Source: Bacillota bacterium (GTDB taxonomy: Bacteria; Bacillota; Clostridia; Peptostreptococcales; Anaerovoracaceae). Taken from it: 59,171 nucleotides of DNA. Below, one piece after another: positions 39,465 to 49,224 of this stretch. Numbering within the stretch: position 1 is the stretch's first letter; each line of letters opens with the position of its first letter. A model generated the notes under the pieces. That model did no database searches. It saw only the letters and a list, made by a program, of their open reading frames with translations, and was not told where the DNA came from. The translations under genes were made by a program, and so were the position numbers. Location of the stretch: NCBI GenBank assembly GCA_017442785.1, contig JAFRZB010000025.1, positions 1 to 59,171 of the forward strand, written 5' to 3'.

Positions 39465-40846
39465 TGGCAAGGGAAAAAGTTTCGAGAACCGAGATATTCG
39501 AAAAGATGCCTGTCTACAAGGCCATCCTTTCGCTTGCCATACCCAACATAGTCAATCAGCTGGCAAACGTGTTCTACAACCTTGCGGACACGTTCTACAT
39601 AGGAAGGCTCAACAACAGCTCTATGGTGGCTGCTCTAACGGTAACCACCTCCGTCATGATATTCATAACCGCGCTCTCCAACCTTTTCTGCGTGGGAAGC
39701 TGCGCGGTGATAGCCTCGGCCCTGGGCTCTAAGGACGAGAAGAAGGCCAGGGACATAGCCACCATGGCACCCATGATGGCCTTCGCCGCTGGGCTTGTCG
39801 TAACGATAATAGTGCTGTGCTTCAGGCGTCAGATAGCGCTGTATTCGGGAGCCTCTGAGACCAGCCTGGGATACACCATGCAGTATCAGTTCTGGGTGCT
39901 TGGGCTCAATGCCATCCCGTTCCTCTGCGCCACTACCATAGGTGCGGGGCTGCGCGGAAGAGGCTGGTCCAAGTACGAGATGTACGGGATAACCTTCGGA
40001 AACATAGTCAACATAGTCCTGGACCCGATATTCATCTTCGTGTTCGACCTGGGTGTTACCGGTGCCGCAGCCGCCACGTTCATAGCCAACGTCTGCTCCT
40101 TTGCGTTCTTCATAGTGATAGCCTCCAGGATGCAGAGGAAGGAACACCTCTACACGCATCTTAAGGAGTTCAGATTCAACGGAAAGTACGCCCTTGCGGT
40201 GATCACTACGGGCTTCCCGGCCTGCCTGCACTCCATGCTGGCCAGCGTCTCCAACACCATACACCTGAACATCATAAAGAAGTATTCCGACGCCGCTGTA
40301 GCGTCCCTGGGGATAGTAAGGAAGATAGAGCACACCTTCGGACAGGTGATAATAGGACTGGTGCAGGGAATAATCCCGCTGATAGCCTACAACTATGCCG
40401 CAAAGAACTACAACAGGCTGCAGGAGGTAAGGAAGAAGGCTCTCGTCCTTACCATGCTCTGGGCCTGCTTCTCGGTTGCGCTGCTTCTGCCGCTTGCAAG
40501 GCAGTTCATGCTGCTCTTCATAAAGGACGAGGCCACGGTGGTGTTCGGAACGCCTCTCGTAAGGATCTACGCCTTCCTGCCGTTTACCATGGGCTACAAC
40601 AACAATACGAGGACGCTGCTGCAGGCTCTGGGCAGAAAGAAAGTCTCTTCCACCTTCTCGCTTATAAGGCAGGTGCTCCTGTACGTGCCGCTGATGTTCC
40701 TTCTTGACAGGCTCTTCGGCTTCTACGGGACGGCCTTTACGCCCCTGGTAGCCGACGCCATAACCGACGTCATCGGCTTCTTCTGGGTAAGGAAGATGAT
40801 GAGGGAGATAAAGGCGGAGTGCGAGGCTCCTCTTCAGCAGGGCTGA
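39464..40846 (+). CDS. MATE family efflux transporter
   Basis: A 460-aa inner-membrane antiporter with 12 predicted hydrophobic segments. MATE hallmarks include the N-terminal I-P-N-I-V-N-Q-L-A-N-V-F-Y-N-L-A-D-T-F-Y-I-G-R and the second-half repeat with G-L-V-Q-G-I-I-P-L-I-A-Y-N-Y-A-A. Drugs or metabolites would be exported in exchange for sodium or protons; the substrate is unknown. Its ATG overlaps the ispG stop by 1 bp, so it is the last gene of the isoprenoid/lipid operon. It occupies the place where proS and polC are common in relatives. Confidence 0.95.
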   Translation: MAREKVSRTEIFEKMPVYKAILSLAIPNIVNQLANVFYNLADTFYIGRLNNSSMVAALTVTTSVMIFITALSNLFCVGSCAVIASALGSKDEKKARDIATMAPMMAFAAGLVVTIIVLCFRRQIALYSGASETSLGYTMQYQFWVLGLNAIPFLCATTIGAGLRGRGWSKYEMYGITFGNIVNIVLDPIFIFVFDLGVTGAAAATFIANVCSFAFFIVIASRMQRKEHLYTHLKEFRFNGKYALAVITTGFPACLHSMLASVSNTIHLNIIKKYSDAAVASLGIVRKIEHTFGQVIIGLVQGIIPLIAYNYAAKNYNRLQEVRKKALVLTMLWACFSVALLLPLARQFMLLFIKDEATVVFGTPLVRIYAFLPFTMGYNNNTRTLLQALGRKKVSSTFSLIRQVLLYVPLMFLLDRLFGFYGTAFTPLVADAITDVIGFFWVRKMMREIKAECEAPLQQG

Positions 40847-40873
40847 TTGTTATCAGGCACCAAAAAATAGTAC

Positions 40874-40952
40874 TTGAACTGCAGATTATTACCTGATATA
40901 ATAACTGCGTTCGTTATAGCAGAGTGAGGCAAAGGCCTCACTCTTCTTCTTT
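40874..40952 (+). promoter_or_regulatory. Promoter and attenuator-like leader of rimP-nusA-infB
   Basis: TTGAAC (40874-40879) and TATAAT (40897-40902) are spaced by 17 bp. The short leader holds a perfect 10-bp stem AGAGTGAGGC/GCCTCACTCT (40921-40930 with 40935-40944, loop AAAG) followed by TCTTCTTT, a terminator-like structure 10 nt before the rimP ATG. As NusA stimulates pausing and termination, this would suit feedback control by NusA. That mechanism is inference. Confidence 0.7.
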
Positions 40953-40962
40953 GGTAAGGCAT

Positions 40963-41442
40963 ATGGCAAAGAAAAAGATAGGTGACTACATATCCGAATG
41001 GATGGCTGAGTTCGGGCCGGAGAACGGCTACGAGCTCTCGCGCTGCGAGTTCGTAAAGGAGGCCGGCACGTGGTACCTGAGGGTCTACGTTGACAGGCTC
41101 ACGGAGGACGGCTACGGCTGGATGACGTCCGACGACTGCGAGATAGTAAGCAGATACCTTTCGGACAGGCTGGACGAGGCGGACCCGATATCCCAGAACT
41201 ACTATCTGGAGGTCAGCAGCCCCGGGCTGGACAGGCCGCTCATAAGCGATAAGGACTTCGCGAGGTTTGCGGGAAGCCGCGTGGAGATAAAGCTCTACGA
41301 GGCCATGAACGGCAAAAAGCACCTGGAGGGAGAGCTCATAGGCCTTAAGGACGGCATCGTCACCATCAAAGACGATAATAACAATGAATTATCTCTGCCC
41401 AGGGAAAAGGCAGCTAAGATAAATCTCGCGGTAGTATTTTAG
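40963..41442 (+). CDS. rimP: Ribosome maturation factor RimP
   Basis: A 159-aa 30S maturation factor. G-x-W-Y-L-R-V-Y-V-D and Y-Y-L-E-V-S-S-P-G-L-D-R-P-L signatures are present. The start at 40963 (MAKKKIGDY) is used because the frame upstream crosses the leader hairpin; the ribosome site is GGTAAGG, weak. First gene of the operon that runs to ribF or pnp. Confidence 0.96.
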   Translation: MAKKKIGDYISEWMAEFGPENGYELSRCEFVKEAGTWYLRVYVDRLTEDGYGWMTSDDCEIVSRYLSDRLDEADPISQNYYLEVSSPGLDRPLISDKDFARFAGSRVEIKLYEAMNGKKHLEGELIGLKDGIVTIKDDNNNELSLPREKAAKINLAVVF

Positions 41443-41454
41443 GAGGATACTCAA

Positions 41455-42717
41455 ATGAATCTGGAATTTCTGGAAGCGTTAGACGATCTGGAAAGAGAAA
41501 AGCACATGTCCAAGGATATGCTGATAAGCGCCATCGAGAGCGCTCTCGTATCCGCATATAAGAAGAATTACGGGACTTCCCAGAATGTCCGCGTGGACAT
41601 AGACAGGGAGACCGGCGACATAAACGTCTTCGTAAGAAGAGACATAGTTGAGGATGTCGAAGATCCGTTCTGCCAGGTATCCCTTGAGGAGGCTCAGGAG
41701 ATAGACCCGGACTATGAGATAGGCGACGTCATCGAATACATGGTCACCCCGAGGGATTTCGGGCGCATTGCCGCTCAGATAGCCAAGCAGGTGGTCATCC
41801 AGAGGATACGCGAGACCGAAAGAGGAATGATCTACGACGACTACATCACCCGTCAGACCGAGGTAGTCACCGGCATAGTCCAGAGGATCTCCAACGGCAC
41901 TGTGTTCGTAAACATGGGCCGCGCCGAAGGAATACTATCCACCAACGAGCAGATCCCCGGCGAGAGATACAGAGTGGGAGAGAGGCTCAAGGTCTATGTG
42001 ATGGACGTTAAGCGCACCTCCAAGGGACCCCAGGTATTCCTCTCCAGGACCCACCCCGGGCTCGTAAGAAGGCTCTTTGAGCTTGAAGTTCCCGAGATCC
42101 AGGAGGGCATCGTTGAGATAAAGGGCGCCGCCAGAGAGGCCGGCTCCAGGAGCAAGATTGCCGTCTGCACCTACGACGAGAACGTGGATCCGGTAGGATC
42201 CTGCGTAGGCCCCAGAGGACAGAGAGTCCAGGCCGTCGTAGACGAGCTCAACGGCGAGAAGATAGACATCATCAACTGGTCCGAGGACCCCGGCAAGATG
42301 ATCTCCGCCGCGCTTTCCCCGGCTAACGTCGAGATGGTTCTGATAAAGGAATCCCAGGAGGAGAAGTCCGCACTGGTGGTAGTTCCGGATTATCAGCTGT
42401 CCCTTGCGATAGGCAAGGAAGGCCAGAACGTAAGGCTTGCGGCAAGGCTCTGCGGATGGAAGATAGACATCAAGAGCCACAGCAAGTGGGAAGAGATGGA
42501 AAAGGCTGCCGCTGCCGAGCTTGAGGCGGAAAAGGAAGCCGCGGAGACAGAAGAGCCTGCAGAGGCCGCTGAGAAGAAGACCGTTACCGCTTCTGCCGTA
42601 AAGCGCATGAAGAAGGCCGAGCTCGTGGAATTCGCCGCGGAGAACGGCATTGAGCTTGACCCCAAGGCTACCAACGCGGACATGGCTGAGGCTATAATCT
42701 CGGCTCTGGAACTGTAA
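41455..42717 (+). CDS. nusA: Transcription factor NusA with a C-terminal extension
   Basis: A 420-aa elongation, pausing and antitermination factor bound to RNA polymerase. The N-terminal domain spans about 1-130. The S1 domain spans 136-200 (G-I-V-Q-R-I-S-N-G-T-V-F-V), and two KH domains span about 230-345 (V-G-S-C-V-G-P-R-G-Q-R-V, A-I-G-K-E-G-Q-N-V-R-L-A). It then continues with a Glu/Ala-rich linker and a SAP/HeH-like module at about 381-420 (M-K-K-A-E-L-V-E-F-A-A-E-N-G-I-E-L). Bacillus NusA stops after KH2, so this tail is an extra. AGGAGG precedes the ATG. Confidence 0.97.
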   Translation: MNLEFLEALDDLEREKHMSKDMLISAIESALVSAYKKNYGTSQNVRVDIDRETGDINVFVRRDIVEDVEDPFCQVSLEEAQEIDPDYEIGDVIEYMVTPRDFGRIAAQIAKQVVIQRIRETERGMIYDDYITRQTEVVTGIVQRISNGTVFVNMGRAEGILSTNEQIPGERYRVGERLKVYVMDVKRTSKGPQVFLSRTHPGLVRRLFELEVPEIQEGIVEIKGAAREAGSRSKIAVCTYDENVDPVGSCVGPRGQRVQAVVDELNGEKIDIINWSEDPGKMISAALSPANVEMVLIKESQEEKSALVVVPDYQLSLAIGKEGQNVRLAARLCGWKIDIKSHSKWEEMEKAAAAELEAEKEAAETEEPAEAAEKKTVTASAVKRMKKAELVEFAAENGIELDPKATNADMAEAIISALEL

Positions 42718-42978
42718 ATGAAAGAATACAAGCCTGAAAGGATGTGCATAGCCTGCCGGAGGCGTTTTCCCCAGGACAGGCTCATAAGGATCGTAAAGAC
42801 CGCGGAAGGTCTCGTTCCGTACGAAAAGGGCGTCTCCGGAAGGAGCTGCTACCTCTGCGGAAGCGATGAGTGCATGTCAGCTGCATTTAAGAAGAACCTT
42901 TTTGCCAGGAGCTTCAGAACTGAAGTTCCAAGGGCGCAGCTTCAGGAGCTTGCAGAGAAACTTAACATGAATGTCTAA
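42718..42978 (+). CDS. rnpM: YlxR/RnpM family RNA-binding protein
   Basis: An 86-aa YlxR (DUF448) protein, reported in Firmicutes to bind and modulate RNase [24 protein letters not shown] and F-x-K-N-L-F-A-R-S-F are the family markers. ATG follows the nusA TAA directly. The L7Ae-like ylxQ that often follows is missing; infB comes 20 bp later. Confidence 0.95.
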   Translation: MKEYKPERMCIACRRRFPQDRLIRIVKTAEGLVPYEKGVSGRSCYLCGSDECMSAAFKKNLFARSFRTEVPRAQLQELAEKLNMNV

Positions 42979-42998
42979 ACACAACGGGAGGTGTTTAT

Positions 42999-45900
42999 AT
43001 GTCAGATGAAACAAAGATCGTAAGATCCGAAACTAAAAAGGATCAGTCCAAGACCGGGACCTCAAAGGTCCAGATAAGGCAGGTGGACGCTGCCATCATA
43101 GAGGCTCAGAAGGAGAGGCTGAGGCAGCAGGCCGCCAGGAAGGCGGAAGCCATGCAGAAGAAGCAGCAGGGCGCTGCAAAGAAGGACGCCCCTGTTTCCC
43201 AGCCCGCTAAGGGCACACCGCTTCCGAAGTCCGCGGTACCTGCCGGAAGGCCCATGCCGAAAGGCGCCGTGCCCACAGGAAAGCCAATGCCAAAGGGAAC
43301 TGCCCTTGGAAAGCCAATGCCCAAGAGCGCCGTTCCTCAGAAGAAATCAGTAGTTCCTCAGCCTGATAAGGCGGAGGCTGCTTCGGATGCAGTAAAAGCG
43401 GAGGCTCCCGTAACTCCCGCTGCTCCCGAGACAGTCAAACCCGCAGTAAAGGCAGAGGAGCCTGTTGTCAAGGCAGAAGTTAAGCCGGAGGCTCCGGCAG
43501 AAGAGATAAAGGTCCCCGCGGCAGAGCCCGAAAAGAAGCCTGCAGCAGAGCCCGAGAAGAAGGAAGAGCCGGTAAAGGCCGAGCCTGAAAAGAAAGCATC
43601 CGAACCGGAGAAGACTGCTGCACAAGCACCCGAAAAGAAGGAAGAGCCCGCGGCAGAGCCGGTGAAGGAAGAGCCAGCCGCCGCATCCGTTAAGGAAAAG
43701 CCCGCAAAGGCAGAGGATGCGGAAAAGAAGCCTGCCGAAAAGCCCGCTGAGGAAAAGAAGCCCCAGCCCAAGGCCGAGCCCGAGGCAAAGCCCGCCGCTC
43801 CCGAGAAGGAGCGCGTGGACTATGTTCCCAACATCGGCGTCAAGATAATCAGAAGAGCCGCCGATGAGCCCAAGGAGGAGCGCCCGCAGAAGCCCAGACA
43901 GGGCAAGGGCCCCAGGAACGACAGAAACGACAGGGAAAAGGGCGATAAGGACCAGAAGCGCACTCCCAAGGAATTCGTAAGGAAGGGCGCGTCCGGCAAG
44001 GACGGCCAGGGCGAGGCGTCCGCTCCGCGCAGAAAGCCCGGTCAGAAGACCGACGCCCGCGGAGAAAGAGTAGTAGCCTACACCGCACCCGCAGGCGGCT
44101 CCGACAAGCGCGGCAGAAAGAGCAAGGATAAGGACAGGGAGAAGGACGACCGCGGCAGATCCAGGTTCGCAAACGAGGAGATGCCGTCCGATCTCTCCAG
44201 GAACATAAAGAAAAAGCACAGCAAATACAAGGAGACCAAGGTGGAAGAGGTGGAAGTCCTCTCCGCCGAGGTAGAAGAAGCCATAGCCACCGGCGGTGTT
44301 GTCATCAACGTGCCTATCACCCTCGCGGGCTTCTGCGAGCAGGTGGAGTGCACACCGTCCCAGGCAATAATGGCCCTCATGAAGATGGGCATCATGGCAA
44401 ACGTCAACCAGAACCTGGACGAGGAGACCGCGGTGCTTCTTGGAATGGAGCTGGGCATAAACGTTGCCGTAAAGAAGGTGGAAGAGACCGAGGAAGAGGA
44501 GGGCATAGACCTCCACGAGGATACCGCCTCCGAACTTAAGCCTAGACCGCCTATCGTAACCGTAATGGGCCACGTAGACCACGGTAAGACATCCATACTG
44601 GACGCTATCAGAAAGACCAACGTCACCGCGGGCGAGGCCGGCGGAATTACTCAGCACATAGGCGCGTCCGAGGTAATGTGCAACGGCCAGAGGATAGTAT
44701 TCCTGGATACCCCGGGCCACGAGGCCTTCACGGCCATGCGTGCAAGAGGAGCTCACGTTACGGATATAGCCGTTCTGGTGGTAGCAGCGGACGACTCCGT
44801 AATGCCTCAGACCATAGAATCCATAAGCCATGCCAAGGCTGCCGGAGTACCGATAATAGTTGCCATGAACAAGATGGATAAGCCCGCCGCAAACCCGGAC
44901 AAGGTAAAGAAGGACCTTGCGGACCAGGGGCTTCTGGTAGAGGACTGGGGCGGAGACGTCATCTGCGTTCCCTGCTCCGCTAAGACCGGCATGGGCATAC
45001 AGCAGCTGCTGGAGATGATACTCCTGCAGGCCGAGGTCCTGGAGCTTAAGGCCAACCCGGACAGACCGGCAATGGGTACCGTCATCGAAGCAAGGCTTGA
45101 CAAGGCCAAGGGCCCTGTAGCGACGCTGCTGGTAATGAACGGAACGCTGCAGGCCGGCGCTGCTCTCGTGGCAGGAACCGCCAGCGGAAGAGTCCGTGTA
45201 ATGGCCAACGACAAGGGCGACTCCATAAGGGAGGCAGGCCCTGCAACAGCCGTGGAGATCACCGGACTTACCGACGTACCGGAGGCCGGAGACGAGTTCT
45301 ACATGGTAAAGGACGACAAGACCGCCAGGGAAATAGCCTCCAAGAGGATAGAAAAGCTCAGATCCGAGGTGCTTGCAAAGAGCTCCGCAATGAGCCTGGA
45401 AAAGCTCTTCGGACAGCTCCAGGAGGGCGAGGTAAAGGATCTGAACCTCATAATAAAGGCAGACGTGCAGGGATCCGTAGGAGCTCTGGAGCAGTCGCTC
45501 GAAAAGCTTCATAACGAGAACGTACGCGTAAAGATAATCCACTCCGGAGTAGGTACCATAACCGAGGGCGACGTAATGCTCGCCGGAACGTCCAACGCTG
45601 TTATCATAGGTTTCAACGTGCGTCCCAGCTCTGCAGTGTCCGCTCAGGCAGACCAGGAGGGCGTGGAGATACGCACATACCGCGTCATCTACGAGGTGAT
45701 CGACGATATCGAAGCGGCCATGAAGGGCATGCTCAACCCGGTGTTCAAGGAAGTAGTTCTCGGCAAGATAGAGGTAAGGGATACCTTCAAGGTTCCCAAC
45801 GTCGGTACAATCGCAGGCGGATACGTGCTCGAAGGCAAGGTCATCAGGGGCGCCAAGCTCCGCCTTGTAAGGGACGGCATAGTCATCCACGAGGGCGAGA

Positions 45901-46043
45901 TCAGCTCCCTGAGAAGATTCAAGGACGACGTAAAGGAAGTCGCTACCGGCTACGAGTGCGGTATCGGCATCGAGAAGTATAACGACATCAAGGAAGGCGA
46001 CATAATCGAAGCCTACAGGATGGAAGAGGTAAAGAGAGACTGA
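42999..46043 (+). CDS. infB: Translation initiation factor IF-2 with a long low-complexity N-terminus
   Basis: A 1014-aa GTPase that places fMet-tRNA on the 30S subunit. Residues about 60-110 hold repeats of the type K-P-M-P-K-G/S-A-V-P. Residues about 120-270 are a K/E/P/A-rich low-complexity stretch, and 280-420 are very basic. An IF2_N domain follows (about 435-485). The G domain starts near 520, with [14 protein letters not shown] and N-K-M-D. The C-terminal half has the usual II, III (IF-2) and C2 domains. GGGAGG precedes the ATG; rbfA overlaps by 1 bp. Confidence 0.98.
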   Translation: MSDETKIVRSETKKDQSKTGTSKVQIRQVDAAIIEAQKERLRQQAARKAEAMQKKQQGAAKKDAPVSQPAKGTPLPKSAVPAGRPMPKGAVPTGKPMPKGTALGKPMPKSAVPQKKSVVPQPDKAEAASDAVKAEAPVTPAAPETVKPAVKAEEPVVKAEVKPEAPAEEIKVPAAEPEKKPAAEPEKKEEPVKAEPEKKASEPEKTAAQAPEKKEEPAAEPVKEEPAAASVKEKPAKAEDAEKKPAEKPAEEKKPQPKAEPEAKPAAPEKERVDYVPNIGVKIIRRAADEPKEERPQKPRQGKGPRNDRNDREKGDKDQKRTPKEFVRKGASGKDGQGEASAPRRKPGQKTDARGERVVAYTAPAGGSDKRGRKSKDKDREKDDRGRSRFANEEMPSDLSRNIKKKHSKYKETKVEEVEVLSAEVEEAIATGGVVINVPITLAGFCEQVECTPSQAIMALMKMGIMANVNQNLDEETAVLLGMELGINVAVKKVEETEEEEGIDLHEDTASELKPRPPIVTVMGHVDHGKTSILDAIRKTNVTAGEAGGITQHIGASEVMCNGQRIVFLDTPGHEAFTAMRARGAHVTDIAVLVVAADDSVMPQTIESISHAKAAGVPIIVAMNKMDKPAANPDKVKKDLADQGLLVEDWGGDVICVPCSAKTGMGIQQLLEMILLQAEVLELKANPDRPAMGTVIEARLDKAKGPVATLLVMNGTLQAGAALVAGTASGRVRVMANDKGDSIREAGPATAVEITGLTDVPEAGDEFYMVKDDKTAREIASKRIEKLRSEVLAKSSAMSLEKLFGQLQEGEVKDLNLIIKADVQGSVGALEQSLEKLHNENVRVKIIHSGVGTITEGDVMLAGTSNAVIIGFNVRPSSAVSAQADQEGVEIRTYRVIYEVIDDIEAAMKGMLNPVFKEVVLGKIEVRDTFKVPNVGTIAGGYVLEGKVIRGAKLRLVRDGIVIHEGEISSLRRFKDDVKEVATGYECGIGIEKYNDIKEGDIIEAYRMEEVKRD

Positions 46044-46429
46044 TGGGCAGGAGCCACAGACCCGAAAGGCTCGGGGAAGAGATACGCAAGACAGTAAGCG
46101 AGATGCTGGTAAGGGGAGACCTTAAGGACCCCCGCTTTACGGGCATGATAGGCATAAGCGGAGTAGACGTCACAAGGGACGGAAGCTACGCCACGCTGTA
46201 CATAACCTGTCTTGCATACTCCGGAAAGAGCCTTTCGGAGGAAGAGAAAAAGAACATACTGTCTGCTTTCGAGAGCAGCCAGGGATACATAAGATCCGCG
46301 ATAGGAAAGGCCGTAAAGGTGAGATACGTGCCGGCGCTGATATTCAAGTTCGACGAATCCTTCGAATACGGCGCCAAGATGGACAGGATACTGGACGATC
46401 TGAAGATTAAAGATGAACAAGTGGACTGA
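46043..46429 (+). CDS. rbfA: 30S ribosome-binding factor RbfA
   Basis: A 128-aa cold-shock and 16S processing factor with a KH-like fold (R-x-x-R-L-G-E-E-I-R-K-T-V-S-E-M, L-K-D-P-R-F-T, V-R-Y-V-P-A-L-I-F-K-F-D-E-S). ATG overlaps the infB stop by 1 bp, and its end overlaps nrnA by 17 bp. Confidence 0.97.
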   Translation: MGRSHRPERLGEEIRKTVSEMLVRGDLKDPRFTGMIGISGVDVTRDGSYATLYITCLAYSGKSLSEEEKKNILSAFESSQGYIRSAIGKAVKVRYVPALIFKFDESFEYGAKMDRILDDLKIKDEQVD

Positions 46430-47396
46430 CATTGTAAAACTCATAAAGAAGTCGGACGACATAGTCATACTGACTCACACAAACATGGACGGAGACGCCA
46501 TCGGATCGGCCTCCGCACTATGTCATGCCTTAAGGCACATGGGCAAGAGGAGCGTCATACTTCTTGAGGACGATATCCCCGGGTATCTCAGGTTTATGCA
46601 CGACCACGACTCAAAGGAGGGCGGGCTGCCTTTCTTCGTAAAGGAAATGCCTTATGAGCCGCACCTTGCCGTTGCTGTGGACTGCGGAGACGCCGGGCGC
46701 ATAGAGAAGCGTTTCGATGTATTCAGCTCCTGCGCGGACAGGATATGCGTGGACCACCACATACAGACGGAGCACTTCGCAGACTATTCCGTTGTGGAGC
46801 CTGACGCTTCGGCGACCGGGATACTCATATACCAGCTGATAAACGAGCTGGGCGTTCCTATCGACAAGGAGATAGCCGAGGACCTGTACGTTGCCATAAT
46901 GACGGACACCGGCTGCTTCAGGTATTCCAACACCACGGCTGAATGCCACCTGGTAACGGCGGAGCTTTACAAGGCCGGCATAGAGTTCGACAAGCTCGGA
47001 ACTCTCATCTACGACACTCTGCCTCTCTCGCAGATAAAGCTTGAGGCCATGATAATCGTCTGGATGGAGCTCTTCGAGGGCGGAAAGGCCGTAATATCCT
47101 ACATAACCCAGGACAAGCTGAAGGAGATAGGCGCCACCTACGACATGACCAGCAGCTGCATAGACGTCCTCAGGAAGATAGATACCGTCGAGGTCTGCGC
47201 CTTCCTTAAGGAGCACGAGGACGGAAGCATAAAGCTCTCCATGAGGGCCAAGAGCTATGCAGACGTAAACCGGGTAGCAAGGGCGCTGGGCGGAGGCGGA
47301 CACGTAAGAGCCGCAGGCGCCACCTTCAATGTTCCCATGGAGGAGGCAATAAGGCTCACCAGGGAGAAGATCTCCGAGGAGCTGTCCCGCTGCTGA
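46413..47396 (+). CDS. nrnA: DHH/DHHA1 phosphoesterase (NrnA: nanoRNase/pAp phosphatase)
   Basis: A 327-aa enzyme that degrades short oligoribonucleotides and hydrolyses pAp. The four DHH motifs are seen: T-N-M-D-G-D-A-I-G-S, V-D-C-G-D, V-D-H-H and M-T-D-T-G-C-F-R-Y-S. The DHHA1 domain ends in G-G-G-G-H-V-R-A-A-G. It sits between rbfA (17-bp overlap) and truB (1-bp overlap), the typical Firmicutes order. Confidence 0.95.
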   Translation: MNKWTDIVKLIKKSDDIVILTHTNMDGDAIGSASALCHALRHMGKRSVILLEDDIPGYLRFMHDHDSKEGGLPFFVKEMPYEPHLAVAVDCGDAGRIEKRFDVFSSCADRICVDHHIQTEHFADYSVVEPDASATGILIYQLINELGVPIDKEIAEDLYVAIMTDTGCFRYSNTTAECHLVTAELYKAGIEFDKLGTLIYDTLPLSQIKLEAMIIVWMELFEGGKAVISYITQDKLKEIGATYDMTSSCIDVLRKIDTVEVCAFLKEHEDGSIKLSMRAKSYADVNRVARALGGGGHVRAAGATFNVPMEEAIRLTREKISEELSRC

Positions 47397-48280
47397 TGGA
47401 CGGAATACTGGTAATAAACAAGCCCGCCGGATACACCTCGCACGACTGCATAGCGGTCCTCCGGGGCATAACAGGCATCAGAAAGTTAGGACACACCGGA
47501 ACGCTCGACCCGAACGCCACCGGTGTTCTTCCTGTATGCATGGGAAAGGCCACCAAACTGATAGAGTACATGGACGCAGGCTTTAAGAGCTACAGGGCAG
47601 GCATAAGGTTCGGAACGGAGACCGATACCCAGGACATCTGGGGAAAGGAGCTGGAAAGGACCTGCGGCGAGGCGCTTCCGGCAAGCTTTGAAGAAGTGGC
47701 AGAGGCCCTCGGCGCCTTCCTCGGAGAGCAGCTCCAGACGCCCCCTGCGTACAGCGCCGTATTCGTTAACGGAAGGCGTGCCTACGACATAGCAAGGAGC
47801 GGCGGAACGCCCGAGCTTGAGGCCAGGAAGATAACGGTAAGCAGCATAGATCTCCTGTCCTATGACACGAAAAAGGGTGAGGGGGTCTTCGACATCAGCT
47901 GCTCCAGAGGGACTTACGTAAGGACCATATGCAGCGATCTCGGCAAAAAGCTCGGCTGCGGAGCGTGTCTTTGCTCTCTTGTCAGGACCTCGGCCTGCGG
48001 ATTTACGCTTTCCGAGGCTCTGGACCTTGAGGAAGCAAGGAAGATGCCAAGGGAGGAAGTCCTTGCACGCGTGCTTCCGATAGGGCGCGCTGCGTCCGAG
48101 ATGCAGAGGCTGGAGCTTAAGGAGGAGCTCGCGAAGGCTTACATGAACGGCATGACGGTAAAGACGGATTCAAAAGGATATATACAGGGAGAGCCTGTAG
48201 CTGTTTTCATAAACGGAGAGCTTTCGGGCATCTCAAGATTTGAAAGGGACTCGCTGAGGCCCATAAAGATATTCTCATGA
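47396..48280 (+). CDS. truB: tRNA pseudouridine-55 synthase TruB
   Basis: A 294-aa enzyme that makes pseudouridine 55 in the T loop of tRNAs. N-K-P-A-G-Y-T-S-H-D, the catalytic G-T-L-D-P-N-A-T-G-V-L-P, and R-G-T-Y-V-R-T-I-C-S-D-L are intact. It overlaps nrnA by 1 bp and ribF by 4 bp. Confidence 0.98.
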   Translation: MDGILVINKPAGYTSHDCIAVLRGITGIRKLGHTGTLDPNATGVLPVCMGKATKLIEYMDAGFKSYRAGIRFGTETDTQDIWGKELERTCGEALPASFEEVAEALGAFLGEQLQTPPAYSAVFVNGRRAYDIARSGGTPELEARKITVSSIDLLSYDTKKGEGVFDISCSRGTYVRTICSDLGKKLGCGACLCSLVRTSACGFTLSEALDLEEARKMPREEVLARVLPIGRAASEMQRLELKEELAKAYMNGMTVKTDSKGYIQGEPVAVFINGELSGISRFERDSLRPIKIFS

Positions 48281-49206
48281 TAACCATAACCACACTTCAG
48301 GAAGCAAAGGAATACCTCGGAGACTGCGCCGCGGCGCTCGGAAACTTCGACGGCGTGCACAAAGGACATCAGGCCCTGATATCAAGATGCGTTGAGATCG
48401 CAAGGGAAAAGGGTCTTGAGGCCGTTGTCTTTACGTTCCTGAACCATCCCGCAAACGAGGTGGCCGGAAGGAACATCATAAAGAATATCATGACCCTCAA
48501 GGAGAAGGCCGAGGCCATAGAAGCCCTGGGGGTGGACGCGCTGGTATCCATACCTTTCGTGGACAGCGTAAGGACCAGCAGCCCGGAGGCTTTCGCAAGG
48601 GATATACTCGCAGGGCAGCTCCACGCAAGGCACGCGGTGTGCGGCTTTAACTACAGCTTCGGCTTTAAGGGCGCCGGAAGACCGGAGGACCTTAAGGCCT
48701 ACGGAGAGAAGTACGGCTTCGACGTTACGGTAATAGACGAGTTCGACATAGACAGTCACGCCGTCTCCAGCACTCTCATCAGGCGCAGACTGGCAGAGGG
48801 AAACGTCGCGGACTACGAAAGGCTCACCGGCCGCAGATACGCCATACAGGGCAAGGTGATAGTAGGGCAGAAGCTCGGAAGGAAGATGGGCTTTCCCACA
48901 GTGAATCTTGCGCTCAACGCAGACATGGCGCTGCCTCTCAATGGTGTTTACATAACAGAAATCTATGTAAATAACGAGAAATACCATTCAGTTACCAACA
49001 TAGGAAACAAGCCGAGCGTAGGACACTTTACCAAGAACGCAGAGACCCACATATTCGGCTTCAGCGGGGATCTTTACGGAAAGGACGTGAGGGTGGAGTT
49101 CATGGACATGCTCCGTCCCGAGATTAAATTCGCTTCCATAGAGGATCTTTCCGCTCAGATAGAAAAGGACTGCCTGGCCGCAAAAAAGGCCCACGGAATA
49201 GAATAG
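48277..49206 (+). CDS. ribF: Bifunctional riboflavin kinase/FAD synthetase
   Basis: A 309-aa enzyme making FMN and FAD. The N-terminal adenylyltransferase half has G-N-F-D-G-V-H-K-G-H; the C-terminal kinase half has G-R-K-M-G-F-P-T-V-N-L. It supplies cofactor for the many flavoproteins of this genome. No FMN riboswitch is seen; it overlaps truB by 4 bp and would be expressed with that operon. Confidence 0.97.
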   Translation: MITITTLQEAKEYLGDCAAALGNFDGVHKGHQALISRCVEIAREKGLEAVVFTFLNHPANEVAGRNIIKNIMTLKEKAEAIEALGVDALVSIPFVDSVRTSSPEAFARDILAGQLHARHAVCGFNYSFGFKGAGRPEDLKAYGEKYGFDVTVIDEFDIDSHAVSSTLIRRRLAEGNVADYERLTGRRYAIQGKVIVGQKLGRKMGFPTVNLALNADMALPLNGVYITEIYVNNEKYHSVTNIGNKPSVGHFTKNAETHIFGFSGDLYGKDVRVEFMDMLRPEIKFASIEDLSAQIEKDCLAAKKAHGIE

Positions 49207-49224
49207 TCCTTCATAATAAAGTGC

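Noticed and set aside
43230-43330. Repeats in infB as a CRISPR-like or mobile repeat
   Set aside because: The repeats are in frame, of variable length and encode a proline-lysine tail; there are no unique spacers.
43347-45890. Very long open frame on the minus strand opposite infB (847 codons), with similar ones opposite pnp, the purine permease, the OYE gene and the TIR gene
   Set aside because: They mirror well-conserved genes, show odd amino-acid composition and have no ribosome sites. They arise because the codon usage of this genome rarely places TTA, CTA or TCA in the sense frames.
48200-48300. FMN riboswitch for ribF
   Set aside because: ribF overlaps truB by 4 bp and has no leader of its own.
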